Below, in pieces: positions 12,801-27,960 of a DNA stretch of 64,000 nucleotides. Made by a program: the position numbers and the translations under genes. Source of the DNA: Lytechinus pictus (lineage: Eukaryota; Echinodermata; Echinoidea; Temnopleuroida; Toxopneustidae); the NCBI RefSeq assembly GCF_037042905.1, contig NC_087252.1:22895701-22959700 (forward strand). The letters are read 5' to 3'. The notes below the pieces were generated by a model. That model was not told the DNA's origin. It saw only the letters and a program-made list of their open reading frames with translations, and ran no database searches. Each line of letters starts with the position of its first letter. The first letter of the stretch is position 1.

Positions 12801-15800
12801 CTGGCAGCCATTTTTTATTTCAAAATGGCTGCCAAAGTATGGATACAAATTAGTGTTGAAAATAGTATATCGATACATATTTTGTTTTGACAGATTTTGA
12901 AAGAACAGGTTTGATCATGATGTTTTCGCCTGAGATTTAGCTTGCTATTATAACACTTTTTAAAATCCCACAGAAAGAAACACCAGTAATTCATTCATCT
13001 GATAAAAAAACATTGATGAAGTATGTGATATGGTATGTAATGTCAGTTACCGAAAACATGAACTTTTTTTTCTCATTTCCTGGAAAAGAGGATATATTAT
13101 ATAAAACTTGGTAGATTTCCTCTCTAGGTAACACCCCTCCCTTCTGCACCAAAATTAAAGATTAACAATTAACAATGAAGCCATAGGGTACCATTAAATA
13201 TACATGTATGTAATGTCAGTTACCAAGTGGAAAATGTAATGTCAGTTACCGAGATGTAATGTCAGTTACCATGATAAAACGTTGGTTACCAATATTGAAA
13301 TGCAAATATGTGGTCAATTTTAGGGTGAAGAAATATTGTATACTTGTTATTAAGTCTTTCACTTTAAAAGTCTCACCAGAAGGAGCTTGCTATTGACTTT
13401 TAAAAGGTATATTTCACAAGGAATACTATATGAAATTATGAAGGAAGTTGCATTCCCATCGTGCAAAAAAAAATTACTATGAAATTGTTTTGTACATGCA
13501 CTTACCAAGTACCTAATTGTTTGTATCAGACAATTTTTTGTTTGGTTTTCGGGGGGGGGGGGGGGGGGGGGGTAGGGGGTACTTTTCCCAACCTATTGCC
13601 TAAATATGCAAAAAAAATTAAGCTTAACATTGTGATGAAGGGGATTTCCAGGGTCCCTTTTTTAGTTTCCAGGATTCTTTTGAGCATTGCCTCGCTAAAA
13701 GTAAATTCCTGGTTTTTATACAGGTGTGTGTGATACAATTTTGTTTTTGGTTTACAAGTATAGATGAAAAGTGAAATTTGACAGTTCAGATCAATGTTGC
13801 ATGGATCTACTAAAACTGTTTTTTTCTTTAAATTTACAAATAGTTCAGTATCAGCTTAGAAGCTGGAGTTTATTTTTTGTTGACAGGTTAAAAAAGAAAT
13901 TAGCAAAGAAAATGATTAAACAAATTATGAAGAGAATTGAAATCCGACAGATATGAACAAGCATTGCTTGCACTGACCAGAATAGAAATCAATAAAATTA
14001 CATGGCTGCATGAGATTCGGGGGAGGGGTACGTGTAGCCTAGGGGAGGAGACCCTTATTCATTTTGCCTTTTTTGAGGGGAGGGGGAGGTTGGAGAAGGA
14101 AAAGGTTTAAAAAGTCAATATAAACTGATGAATATATATTATGGGTGTATAGTCAGAAAAATCCATGTGTACAGTCAATGCAATATTAAATTACTATAGG
14201 AAAACATGTAGCTGCTATGACCCCCCCCCCCCGAGTAAGTAAAACATACATTTACAATTAAAAATGTGAAATATTATGAAACTATTATTTTTTTTAAAAG
14301 CCTTACATATATTAAGTACCAAGAAAATTATGCCCCTGAAAATCATATAGCACTGGTAAATGTTAATATGTATTGTCAGTTACCGACAAGTAATGATAAC
14401 AATTTTCAAGAAAGGAATTAAGAAAAATAATTTTTTTTTCATTGAAATGTTCCTAGAAACTCGGGTATACTTCCACATCAAGCTCACTTTCATGTGAAGC
14501 CCTGCACAGAAGATACAATGCAATGATTCCACACATTTGACTTCCATGTGTTATCTCTATGGCAAATTAAGTGTAGGCCTAATGTCAGTTACCAGCATGG
14601 TTGTGGAAAAATTATCATAGCTCCCAAAAGACAAAAACGAATTGTTTAATATTTTGACACATCTTAACCTAGTAACGGAGGTATATTTACATATTCAAAT
14701 TATTACTCTATCTACTCAGGGACATGAGATACTTCAATTTTAATGAACACCCTGAAATTGCATGTCTTTTTGCGTAATGTCAGTTACCGACACATTTTTG
14801 CTTGCTGATGCGTAAAAAAATGTGGTTACTTAGGAAAACTTAGTATCAGAGTATACAGCAAGGTTCCCTTTATTAACTCTATCAAAAGCAAACTCCCATC
14901 ATTTGTTGTTTTAGAGGTACACACAATGAAAGGTGTGAAAACATTGTGCCGTGTAATGTCAGTTACCGTGAAAATGCCCATAAGAGAAACATTACGTAAA
15001 CACAGATGGATTTCCCTAGGAAATCCATCTTTTTTATTAAAAATCACGTAAATGATCATGATTTTATTATTCTCTATGCCTAATGCATAAGGTTAAAAAA
15101 AAAAATTCAATTAAAATGTGAAAAAATAAAGGTTTCTTACCAGACCGATGTCGTGTAGATCCCTCGATCCAAATGTACACAACGCAAATACAATAGGGTC
15201 GTCTCTTGAACCGCTTACGTATGACGTACATCCGGTTAGCGATGCCGTTTTGAAGAACAATTTATAGATAAACTTATTATTTTACAAATAATAAAATTTA
15301 TTACGTGATTATAAATAATTAGCAGTATTATACTAATTATTTATAATCACGTAATGAATTTTATTATTTGTGAAATAATAATTTTTATCTATAAATTGTT
15401 CTTCAAAACGGCATCGCTAACTGGATGTACGTCATACGTAAGCGGTTCAAGGCGTAGGAAGGTGTAGAGAATAATAAAATCACGATCATTTACATGATTT
15501 TTAATAAAAAAGATGGATTTCCTAGGGAAATCCATCTGTGTTTACATGTCTCTCTTATGCATATATGGGAGGGGATTCAAGACTCCAATGATAAAGAAGT
15601 ATATGTCAATTTTTTTTAAAAGACATCATCATGGAGTCCTCAAGACTACGCGACGCCCACGGCTAGACCAAAAGCTTCAGTCTCTGTATTTTGGTTGTTC
15701 CGCTGAACTACGTTGGCTCCACTCCCCAATACATAGACTGAAGAGCTTGGAGGCCCGTACGTACAGCCGACGTATAAGTGAACTAACGTTTTATAGGTCG

Positions 15801-17676
15801 CGATTTAAATCTGTTTTTTAAGCGAAATTTACAGTTTCATGGTTTCTATTATCATGGAAATATAAGTAATTGCGTACCTTGGACCCGAGTTATTGATAAA
15901 AATCCTCTGGATGACGGTATTTCTTGCAAGTCATTATTCGATATATCGAATGTCGTCTGCTACCTGTGATCGTAGCGGTTTAGCTCGCATGTGGAGCAGA
16001 TCGCATAATAATTAATATTGAAAGCAATATCGATATCACATTTGTAAATTGTTGATGCACTCTCTGTTCGTTTGTAATTTTGGCTGCTATTTTGGGAGTG
16101 ATTCTGGTGTCCAAGTCGCAAGAAAACATCGGTAAAGTACCACTTTTATACCTTTTGATATATTTCTTTGACATTTATTCATTGATTATAAATTATAAAT
16201 TGATATCTTGTAGTTGATAAATCCTTAGAATGTAAATTCGATGTAAAAAAGCACATCAAAGTCTGGACAGTTAATCGACAAAAGGGAGGATGTGATCATG
16301 GTGATAACACATGCGAGCTCACACTAACACACTACCGTCGGTGAATGGGGATGATAGTAAAATGTCAGAAATTGTTGAATAAATCCCCAGAAACGACGGT
16401 TATTCCTGTCTAGCCCATGGGCATGGCATGCCATGGAATTGGCTGATAGCAATTGCGGTTGTCAAGATTCACCACTTCTGAACGTGTTAGCATTCCCCAG
16501 TCTGCGGCCGCCCTGTCTCCCGTGCGCGGTAAAAAAACTACAATGTACGCGAAGTGGGCCGTAGCTTCCTGGGTTAATAACAAGCCAGTCTTTCAACAAA
16601 AAAAGGCAAGCATGAAAAACTTTTGTCAAAAGTCTTTCTTCTGTTCAGTTCTATTTTTTCTTTCAAAAAGTCAGTGATTTTCTTTATTCTCCAACTTTTC
16701 TACATAAAACACACAGGGGTACCGTCTTTGTAGATTGAATTCATGAAAAGTTTTCGGTAAATGCCAACACGAGTCAATGTCTTAACGTTAAACTTATGCT
16801 TTCTTAAAGGAGAATGAAACTCTTGGAGCAAGTTAGCTTTTGTGAAAGCAGAAAAATCAAAGAATAAGATCAACAAAACTTTGAGAAAAATAGGACTAGC
16901 AATAAAAGAGTTATATGAGCATTTGAATGTCGAGAACACTAATGCTATGGAGATCCTCCCATTGGCAATGCGACCAAGATCTGTGATGTCACACACGTAC
17001 AACTCTCCCATTTGGACACTGAAAATATACCCCAAAACATCTCTTTTTGCTCATTCTAATCATATGACAAACGATTCATCAATGATATAATGTTGTGAAA
17101 CCTCTGTACTTGTCATCTCATAGATAAAGAGAACACCTCACCTTGTGATAGACTCTATAAAAGTGAGAATATAAGTGAAATAAGTAGGCCCCCTACTAGT
17201 AAAGTAATGAGGGAGTTGTACGTGTGTGATATCACAGATCTTGGTCGCATTGCCGTTAGGAGGATCTAGGCCTACATGGCACTAGTGATCTCAATATTTG
17301 AATGCTCATAACTTTCTTATTATTCATTCAATCTTCCTCAAACTTTCAACAATATGTTTCTTTGATTTTTCTCTTTGATATGGATTCAGATGGTTTCAAG
17401 GGTTTCATTCTCCTTTAATGTTATGCCAATGAATGGGGCCGTATGACGCAGACCATAAGGCCCAGAACTGCAGGCCGCTGGAGCGGGCATTGACTTCAAC
17501 ATTTTACCGCTGGCTCGGAGAAAATCCCCGCACTCAAGTCGGGACGATAGACAAGTGAAACAAGTTTGGATTTCAGATTATTGGACAGAAAATTTATATT
17601 GTATTTAATTGGCTAGGAATCCAAACGTATCATTAAACAAATTAAGTTGAAATAATCGATTGACTTACTTCGTCAT
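6837..17676 (-). CDS. N-alpha-acetyltransferase 50 (NatE catalytic subunit), five exons
   Basis: Transfers acetyl from acetyl-CoA to protein N-termini; in animals it works with NatA and supports sister-chromatid cohesion. Coding exons, read right to left, are 17669-17676, 12194-12330, 10197-10319, 7797-7863 and 6837-6996. All have GT-AG borders and compatible phases and give 164 residues (human about 169). The predicted start MTKGRKDLGD resembles the family N-terminus, and the first exon carries only eight coding bases. Family landmarks are visible: the peptide-site segment VFPVSYNDKFY, the catalytic-strand Tyr in RRLYIMTLG, the acetyl-CoA loop RRLGIG, the catalytic His in LHVQ, and the conserved YYKRIEPADAHVLQK near the C-terminus. 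The stop is TGA at 6837-6839. The introns are filled with transposons but the reading frame is intact. The tiny first exon is inferred from phase, splice signals and N-terminal similarity; the other exons are firm. Confidence 0.9.
8141..8600. mobile_element. 460-bp TIR DNA element with 6-bp target duplication
   Basis: Perfect 16-bp inverted ends, CAGGGACTCAGTTTTA at 8141-8156 and the complement at 8585-8600. They are flanked by CATAGA on both sides (8135-8140 and 8601-8606). The interior repeats AAAAAGCTCT and GGGGAGC. It has no coding capacity, so it is non-autonomous. Confidence 0.7.
8664..8965 (+). repeat. Dispersed 300-bp repeat, copy 1
   Basis: Nearly identical in direct orientation to 61222-61530, from ATAAGCCAGTTCACGGTTAG to CAGCTTGGATGTGATAAA. 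Copy 2 carries a few extra bases (for example AATTTGTGAC for TTTGTGAT). No terminal inverted repeats or target duplications are clear. It is a mobile or processed repeat of unknown class. Confidence 0.75.
9816..9948. mobile_element. Truncated TTAA MITE (family 2), right half
   Basis: Matches the right arm of the element at 29325-29917 and ends TGGACTTGTCCT followed by TTAA (9945-9948). The left arm is missing. Confidence 0.6.
11076..11465. mobile_element. 390-bp palindromic MITE
   Basis: Long imperfect inverted arms of about 75 bp run from GCCCAAATTCACAAAGGT at 11076 to its complement ending at 11465. Both arms carry the CATCGGTTGAACCC-type and CAGATTTCCTGTATAAATTA segments. It sits in NAA50 intron 2 (10320-12193). 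Confidence 0.7.
11592..12177. mobile_element. TTAA MITE, degraded right end
   Basis: Starts TTAAAGGAAACCAAAACCC at 11592 and ends with an inverted but mutated GTATTTTGGTTTCTTTGAA near 12177. The interior is palindromic: a CTCAAATTGGCAA segment at about 11753 and its complement at about 12010 flank complementary copies of AAAATGGCTGATTTTGT. Located in NAA50 intron 2 next to exon 2. Confidence 0.6.
12423..12582 (-). mobile_element. tRNA-derived SINE
   Basis: Read on the minus strand, it starts GGGCGTGGCCGAGTGGTCTA (box A-like TGGCCGAGTGG), continues to GGAGTTCAATCCCGG (box B-like), then a tRNA-unrelated body (GAGCAAGGCATGTAATC) and an A-run (T-run at 12423-12430 on plus). The same SINE occurs at 42456-42644. 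In NAA50 intron 1. Confidence 0.7.
12584..15649. mobile_element. Palindromic DNA element interrupted by a second element
   Basis: The outer arms GTAGTCTTGAGGACTCCATG (from 12584) and the complement (to 15649) match for about 95 bp. The left arm stops at 12680, resumes at 14979, and the palindrome continues to a centre near 15326. When the 2.3-kb insert at 12681-14978 is discounted, the arms are about 380 bp each and highly similar. ACGCCCACG occurs just outside the left end (12575-12583) and three bases outside the right end, perhaps a degraded 9-bp target duplication. It lies wholly in NAA50 intron 1 (12331-17668). Confidence 0.75.
12681..14978. mobile_element. 2.3-kb nested element with repeated TAATGTCAGTTACC
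   Basis: Ends GGCATTTTCAC (12681-12691) and GTGAAAATGCC (14968-14978) are inverted, with CATAAG duplicated on each side (12675-12680 and 14979-14984). The uninterrupted sister arm of the host palindrome has a single CATAAG at the matching point, which confirms the insertion. An equally valid reading is a 12-bp TIR starting GGGC with a 4-bp ATAA duplication. The 14-mer TAATGTCAGTTACC occurs at 13038, 13211, 13237, 13257, 14580, 14775 and 14954, with a one-base variant at 14371 and a degenerate copy near 13277, all in one orientation. The last copy abuts the right end. There is no transposase-like frame; long G- and C-runs occur at 13550-13571 and 14221-14232. Confidence 0.75.
15672..15748. repeat. 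Short inverted repeat
   Basis: AAGCTTCAGTCTCTGTATT and an imperfect complement ending at 15748 (AATACATAGACTGAAGAGCTT with small gaps) form a roughly 20-bp stem. Purpose unknown. Confidence 0.4.
16804..17418. mobile_element. TTAA-flanked MITE, TIR AGGAGAATGAAAC
   Basis: TTAA at 16804-16807 and at 17415-17418 bracket ends AGGAGAATGAAAC and GTTTCATTCTCCT. The interior is also palindromic: CTAATGCTATGGAGATCCTCC-type sequence near 16940 and a complement near 17250. It resembles the other TTAA elements of this window in size (about 607 bp). In NAA50 intron 1. Confidence 0.75.
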
Positions 17677-18079
17677 GTTGCTGAAATACAATTTTCACCT
17701 TGCTCAACTGTCTCTATCTTCGGGAAATGGTGAAACGTGATGAGCTGAGCTAGCTCTGAATTAGGATTGAACCAGTCGGACGAATTTATAAAATTACGCA
17801 GTGGAAAAGAGTTCGTTTTATAGCAACTATATTAACTTTTAAATTTGATGATTTTCAAATAATCATTAAATCAATGTATTTTCACTCTTTGTTTTACGTT
17901 ACAACACGGATTTCAAAAGGAAAAATATTAATGTAAAACTATAATTTCTCTGCGAGTAAGACTAGGATCTAAATGACGCGCGCTTCCAATTTGCGCGCGC
18001 AACACAGCGGCCACAATTTGCATATAAAAAGGTTGGGGCAGTCGCCCGGGGGCAGTCGGGGGCCTTAATATTGACCCCC
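17677..18079 (-). promoter_or_regulatory. Upstream flank of NAA50 (presumed 5' UTR and promoter)
   Basis: Sequence immediately 5' of the NAA50 start codon on the minus strand. No TATA box is obvious and the transcription start cannot be fixed by eye. The distal part contains short GCGCGC runs (about 17976-18000). Confidence 0.3.
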
Positions 18080-18208
18080 CCCCCATCCCCGAAAAAGGGA
18101 GAAAGGGAAGGGGAAGAAAATGAAGGAAAAAGTGGAGAAAGAGGAAAAGGAAAGGAAAGGGATCGTGAAAAAAGGAAAGAGAAAGTGAGAGAGAAAAGAG
18201 AAGGAAAA

Positions 18209-18389
18209 CAGGGGCCGCGGAACGGTTTTCAAAGTGGGGGGGGGGGGGGGGCTGAGCCAAAAGTGGGGGGGCTGACTATGCTAAAAATCACAATCATATG
18301 GTCATTTTAAAGTTTTTTGTACACGGTTTAGGAAAAAAGTGGGGGGGGGGGCTGACCCCCCCCCCCCCCCCCCGGTTCCGCGGCCCCTG
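18209..18389. mobile_element. 181-bp TIR element with G/C homopolymers
   Basis: Inverted ends CAGGGGCCGCGGAAC (18209) and GTTCCGCGGCCCCTG (to 18389). Inside are G-runs near 18236-18251 and 18341-18350 and a C-run near 18356-18373. hAT-like ends are suggested by CAGGGG, but no clean 8-bp duplication is visible. Confidence 0.65.
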
Positions 18390-18612
18390 GAAAAGATAGG
18401 ATCGAGGGAAATAGAAGGAAAACTAGGAAGGTTGAGAGAGAACAAAAGAGAAAAAAGGAGAGAGAAGGGGGAAGGAAGGAAAAACAGAGAGAAAATAAAA
18501 AAGGAAGGAAAAGGGGGAGAGAGAGAGAGGAAAGAAAGGAAGGAAAGATGGGGAGAGAGAGAGTAGGAAAGGGAGCGAGAAAAATATCGAGGGAAAAGGG
18601 GTGAGAGATATT

Positions 18613-18855
18613 CAATAGACCGGTTTACTAACATATCATTCAAGTTTTATGCATACCAGTTTAACAAAGGTTGCCTCTAACAACCGGAAAGCTTGCCCGA
18701 GGTTTGCCCGACATAGCAACAACTAATGTATGCAAAGTGGATTCCAAGTATTGAAATACCATTGTTAGGTATACAGGTTAATGGAATAACTCGTTACTAG
18801 GCCCCGAGGGAATAAACATCCATAAATTTGACTACATTAGTAAACCGGTCTATTG
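18613..18855. mobile_element. 243-bp TIR element splitting the polypurine tract
   Basis: Perfect 19-bp inverted ends, CAATAGACCGGTTTACTAA at 18613 and the complement ending at 18855. The DNA on both sides is polypurine while the element is not, so it inserted into the tract. Confidence 0.75.
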
Positions 18856-19262
18856 GAAAATAGAAAGAGTATAAAGCAAAGCAGGGAAATGGGAGAACAA
18901 TTAATGAGAGGGAGAGAGGGAGGGGTAAGAGGAGAGGGAGAGAAAGGGAGTTAGGTGACGAAGAGAGAGAAAGGAGAAGGATCGAGGAAAATGAATTGGT
19001 CTGAGAAAACAAAGGGAGGGAAAAGTTCGAAAAAGAAATTAAAAGAAGAAAAATAAAGAAAAGGAATCGAGAGACGAAAGTAGGCCTACAGAATGACAAA
19101 CAGAGAAAAGGAGAAAAAACGAGTGAAAGTGAGAAAGGATCAAAGGGAGAAATATTGAAAAAAAAACGAGTGAAAGTGAGAAAGGATCAAGAGGGAGAAA
19201 TATTGAAATAAAAACTGAAAGTGAAATAAAAAGGAAATTTGGAAAAAAGGGGAAACGGGTGG

Positions 19263-20560
19263 CAGTGGCGTAGCTAGGATTGTTTTTCCTGGGGGGCACT
19301 GGGGGGGTCCTTGCTTTTTCAGGGGGGCAACATTTTTTTTTCTGTGTGTGTATATACTATGTCACAAAGGCAGATCCGACTTTCGCCAATGGGGGGTGGG
19401 GCCCGAAATTATCTTCACCTATATATTTTCCCCTATCAGTCACCTTTTAGCTTTATTCTTTATAAAACAACATAAATATGAAATAATCTTATAAGCCCTA
19501 TATAAAAATTGCGAGCGCGAAGCGCGAGCGATTTTTTTTATTTTTATATTTCATGCATTTTGTCCTGAAAATTGAACATTCTTGGCACTGTTTGTGATCC
19601 TGAACAAGATGCGTATGTAACTTATAAAGTTATAATTACTGCAAACGCGAAGCGCGAGCAGAATTTGTTAATAAATGTTCTAGCATGATCGGAAACGGAC
19701 CTGTTAAGGTCTGTCTACAGCTACCCACGAATACGGTACATATTTCAATAATGGGAGCGCGAAGCGCGGGCTAAAACTTTTTGACATTTCGACCTAAAAA
19801 ATGGACATTCTCAGCACTTTTTGTAATCATAAATGGGATAGGTATGTATAACTAAACAATTGATGCGAGCGCGAAGCGTAAGCGGAAGAAAATTGAGATT
19901 TTAGACCTAAAAGCGGGACACTCTATTCATATTTTGTTAATTATGAATATTTTAAATAAAATGTAATGAAAAGGTTTGGGGTTTTTGTTCGCTTATATAG
20001 AATCGATAGAGTACTCACCAATCAAATGCGGGCGCGCAGCGCTAACTTATAGGCCTACGTTTTGACAGTCACATCTGAAAATGGATATTTTGATAACTTT
20101 ATGGAATTCATGAAGACAATAGAAACAATAGGAATGCGACCACGCAGCGTGAGCTTATAAAATGTTGATATGGAGACCATATTAACGGACATTTTACAGA
20201 GTGCATTAACTTTATAAATGGAAAAAAATAATGAAAGCTTGATGTCCGAGATGAAATATGTTTTGTATATTGACTTCAAAACTTGATATTTTAAGCTCCA
20301 TATTCGAGCGCGAAGCGCGAGCGAAAATTTCATTTAGTAACATGAAAGATTTTTTTTTGCAAGTCTTCCAATAACATTATTTTATTCATTTGTCTTCCTT
20401 CTTTTTTTCCTTCTGTCTTTCACCTTCTTTTTTTTTTTCTTTTCTTCTTTTTCTTTTTTTTGCTCCGCCAATTTTTTCCAGGGGGGGCACACCAAATCTC
20501 GGGGGGGGGGGGGGGGCACGTGCCCCTCCAGGCCCCCCCTCCCCCGTAGCTACGCCACTG
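19263..20560. mobile_element. 1.3-kb hAT-like non-autonomous element with iterated GCGAAGCGCGAGC
   Basis: 14-bp perfect inverted ends, CAGTGGCGTAGCTA at 19263 and TAGCTACGCCACTG ending at 20560. G-rich segments lie just inside each end. The interior repeats GCGAGCGCGAAGCGCGAGC or variants at about 19511, 19641, 19754, 19864, 20029, 20137 and 20304, spaced 110-170 bp, each followed by AT-rich sequence with a 'GACATTTT'-type phrase. The flanking 8-mers ACGGGTGG and AACGGCGG match at only five of eight positions, so the target duplication is doubtful. No transposase frame. Confidence 0.7.
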
Positions 20561-20769
20561 AACGGCGGGAAGAAATATCAGATAATTTTTGTTTCAACAA
20601 TATATTGTGACACCCATTCCCAGTTTTTTCATGTACGTCGGAATATCAAATAAATTTTAAGCTCGCCATTTGCGATCCCATCAAAATGTTTAGTTTTAAA
20701 CCTACCCTGCATGTGATCATGGAGTCAAACTGTAGGCCCAATTGGAATGAAATTTTTTTTCAGGACGGC

Positions 20770-20935
20770 ATACCATCATGATTTTCAGCTCGCGCTTCGC
20801 GCACTTTAACTGTTTAGGTTGATACCCATGACCCAGTTCATATAGTTTACGAATATTGCTTAGAATGTCCAGTTTTTACGTCGAAATATGCTAGTAAAGA
20901 TTTTTTAGCTCGCCCTTCGCGCTCGCATAAATAGA
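20770..20935 (-). mobile_element. Fragment of the GCGCGAAGCGCGAGC element family
   Basis: Two reversed copies of the motif (AGCTCGCGCTTCGCGC near 20790 and AGCTCGCCCTTCGCGCTCGC near 20908) in a context like the interior of 19263-20560. The ends are not identified. Confidence 0.5.
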
Positions 20936-21087
20936 GTACCGATGTGTGACGTCATCAATTTTTTTTTTTTTTACTACTTTGATACCATATTTCGGTTGAG
21001 CTGACCTGAGCATGGTGAGATACATCGATCTGCAACCCAAATTTGGTGGGAATCGGTCCTTGGGGGCCTTATATATTCCCTCACGCA

Positions 21088-21230
21088 TAGGCGGATCCAG
21101 GGGGCCGAGGGGCCACCCCCCCCCCCATTGGCGGAGCAAAAAAATAAAAACGGGGGGGGGGGGAAGGATTGAAAAGAGAGGAGAAAAAAGAGGAGGAAGA
21201 ATTAAAAGTGAATAAAATAAGATGAGGGGA
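21088..21230 (+). mobile_element. One end of an hAT-like element with polypurine interior
   Basis: AGGCGGATCCAGGGGGCC, then a C-run, ATTGGCGGAGCAAAAAAA, a G-run and a GA-rich stretch. The GGCGGAGCAAAAAAA phrase also occurs inside the right end of 19263-20560 on the opposite strand, so the two belong to related families. The partner end was not found. Confidence 0.45.
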
Positions 21231-21970
21231 AGACTTGGAAAATTGAAACAATCTTTCATGTAACTTTATAAACCACATATGCTTCTCCCACTCTTTGTAT
21301 CTTTTATCCTCTACCTTCTTCTTCTCCTTCTCTCTCCCTCTCTCTTTCACCCACACACTAATCCACTGACGTACACCCACACCACACGCTGCCATACACA
21401 CTGATGTTCACATCTTTTATCAAGCTCTCGCTCTTCATGCTCTCTCATACACATGCCCGCGCACCCTCTTACACACACACACACACACACACACCCGCCC
21501 ATATACGTCAAACGATAGTACCCCTTACTGTCTATCTCCCATATCCTCCAGGAACTATTCTCCTTGAATTGTTTTTCCACACACTCAATACACGTGCATA
21601 AAATTATACCAATATTCCATTTACATTTAGGACACAATTTAAGAACTTCATACGCCTATACAATTTGTTTTGATAGCTCATTTAATATGGATTTTGCTTT
21701 ATTTTGTTCATATTTTTACAATTCTAACAAAATTCGAGTAACACACGCTATCACTTTGAAATCATTTGAGCATTTATGCCTAATATGAATCGAATCCTAC
21801 ACCCGTGACACCCCCCTCATTGTTTCAGCCTATCAACTATTGCTATGCATGTTCACTATAAAATCCAATTAGCGCCTATAATTTTGTATCCAATTGGCCC
21901 ATATTCCGAACTGCAGGCTAATGGTCAAGTCAATTCCCGCAAAGATTGAATTGAATCAAAGAAAACAATC
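21231..21970. other. CT/CA-rich non-coding stretch
   Basis: Holds a CT-rich block near 21300-21350 and a CA microsatellite at about 21470-21493. No gene seen. Confidence 0.5.
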
Positions 21971-21974
21971 AAAC

Positions 21975-22425
21975 GCATAACGCTTAAAAAATCATTAAAT
22001 TCGATGTAAGATAAGAAATTAATATAACATATCAAAATTTCACTTATTCGTCACAAAATAGTTATAACCACAACTTAGTGACATACAAATAAGAGAGCGG
22101 GTGGGTGTTTCATGAAAGTTGTCAGCACTGACTAAATTGTCAATGCTGACAAGTTTAGTGAAATCCTTGGTTTCGATTGGCTGAGAGGCACTGGCCTCTG
22201 ACTGTTACCATAGTAACTGTCGGAGAATGGCAACTTGTCAGTGCTGACAACTTTCATGAAACGGTCCCCAGATGATGTCACTCACTCACTCACTATTTCT
22301 TCTTTTTCTAAAATTATACAAAAAAAATCATTTTTACAGATTTGACAATAAGGATCCTCTGGATACAACGACAGAATGTTAAAAAATGAATACTTCACAT
22401 GTTCAGGAAGGAATAGATTTTATAA
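21975..22425. mobile_element. Degraded family-2 MITE interrupted by another MITE
   Basis: Left part (CATTAAATTCGATGTAAGATAAG, then CACAAAATAGTTATAACC) and right part (GATGATGTCACTCACTCACT) match the interior of the family-2 elements at 29325-29917 and 48315-48900. The match is broken by the element at 22107-22262. Confidence 0.5.
22107..22262. mobile_element. MITE with TIR GTTTCATGAAAGTTGTCAGC
   Basis: Inverted arms of at least 26 bp: GTTTCATGAAAGTTGTCAGC at 22107 and its complement ending at 22262. It is nested in the family-2 MITE remnant just 3' of tubulin gene A. Confidence 0.7.
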
Positions 22426-22426
22426 A

Positions 22427-22613
22427 ATTTAATATTGGATAGAAAGGGAACATGCATGTTTGCTGGGTATTTGTTCCCTAAATATTGGGCAAAATGCATG
22501 TTTTAAGGGTAAATTTCAACGCACCCTTGCGTAAAAATAAAAAAAATATTTGGTATCTTCTAACCCAATAAACATGCATGTCCCCATTTTACCCAATATT
22601 GGGTAAAATCTTT
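22427..22613. mobile_element. Palindromic element with ACATGCATGTTT arms
   Basis: Left arm around 22435-22469 (GGGAACATGCATGTTT) and the inverted right arm around 22561-22604 (AAACATGCATGTCCCC, then CCCAATATTGGG). It lies within about 110 bp of the tubulin A stop codon, so it probably contributes 3' UTR sequence. Confidence 0.5.
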
Positions 22614-22719
22614 GTTAGAATGTATATAGAAATACACCTAAAAATTGAAGATTCTATTTTAAAAATGTAGGATTTTACTTGCTAGACGAGATAGCCCATA
22701 GCATTGGAAATGTATGAAT

Positions 22720-27960
<5,241 letters not shown>

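Larger units (their letters stand above)
18080..19260 (+). repeat. Polypurine tracts (about 0.8 kb of GA-rich DNA)
   Basis: Three blocks, at about 18085-18208, 18390-18612 and 18856-19260, are almost entirely G and A on the plus strand (GAGAGAAAGG-type simple sequence). Two small TIR elements interrupt them. Proline/serine-rich or Lys/Glu-rich frames across these blocks reflect composition and not genes. A near-direct repeat (AAAAAACGAGTGAAAGTGAG) recurs at about 19114 and 19160. Confidence 0.8.

Noticed and set aside
13038-14967. Regularly recurring TAATGTCAGTTACC as a CRISPR-like array
   Set aside because: Spacing is irregular (20 to over 1000 bp), the unit is 14 bp, the host is eukaryotic and the array lies inside a transposable element.
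15130-15210. Splice-donor-like CTG|GTAAGAAACC as the first NAA50 exon
   Set aside because: No in-frame ATG precedes it and it lies in a palindromic transposon; the ATG exon at 17669-17676 fits phase and protein similarity better.
17928-19299. Several 75-113-codon frames rich in Ser/Leu/Phe/Pro or Lys/Glu/Arg
   Set aside because: Compositional artefacts of polypurine DNA and G/C runs, with no domain and no splice context.
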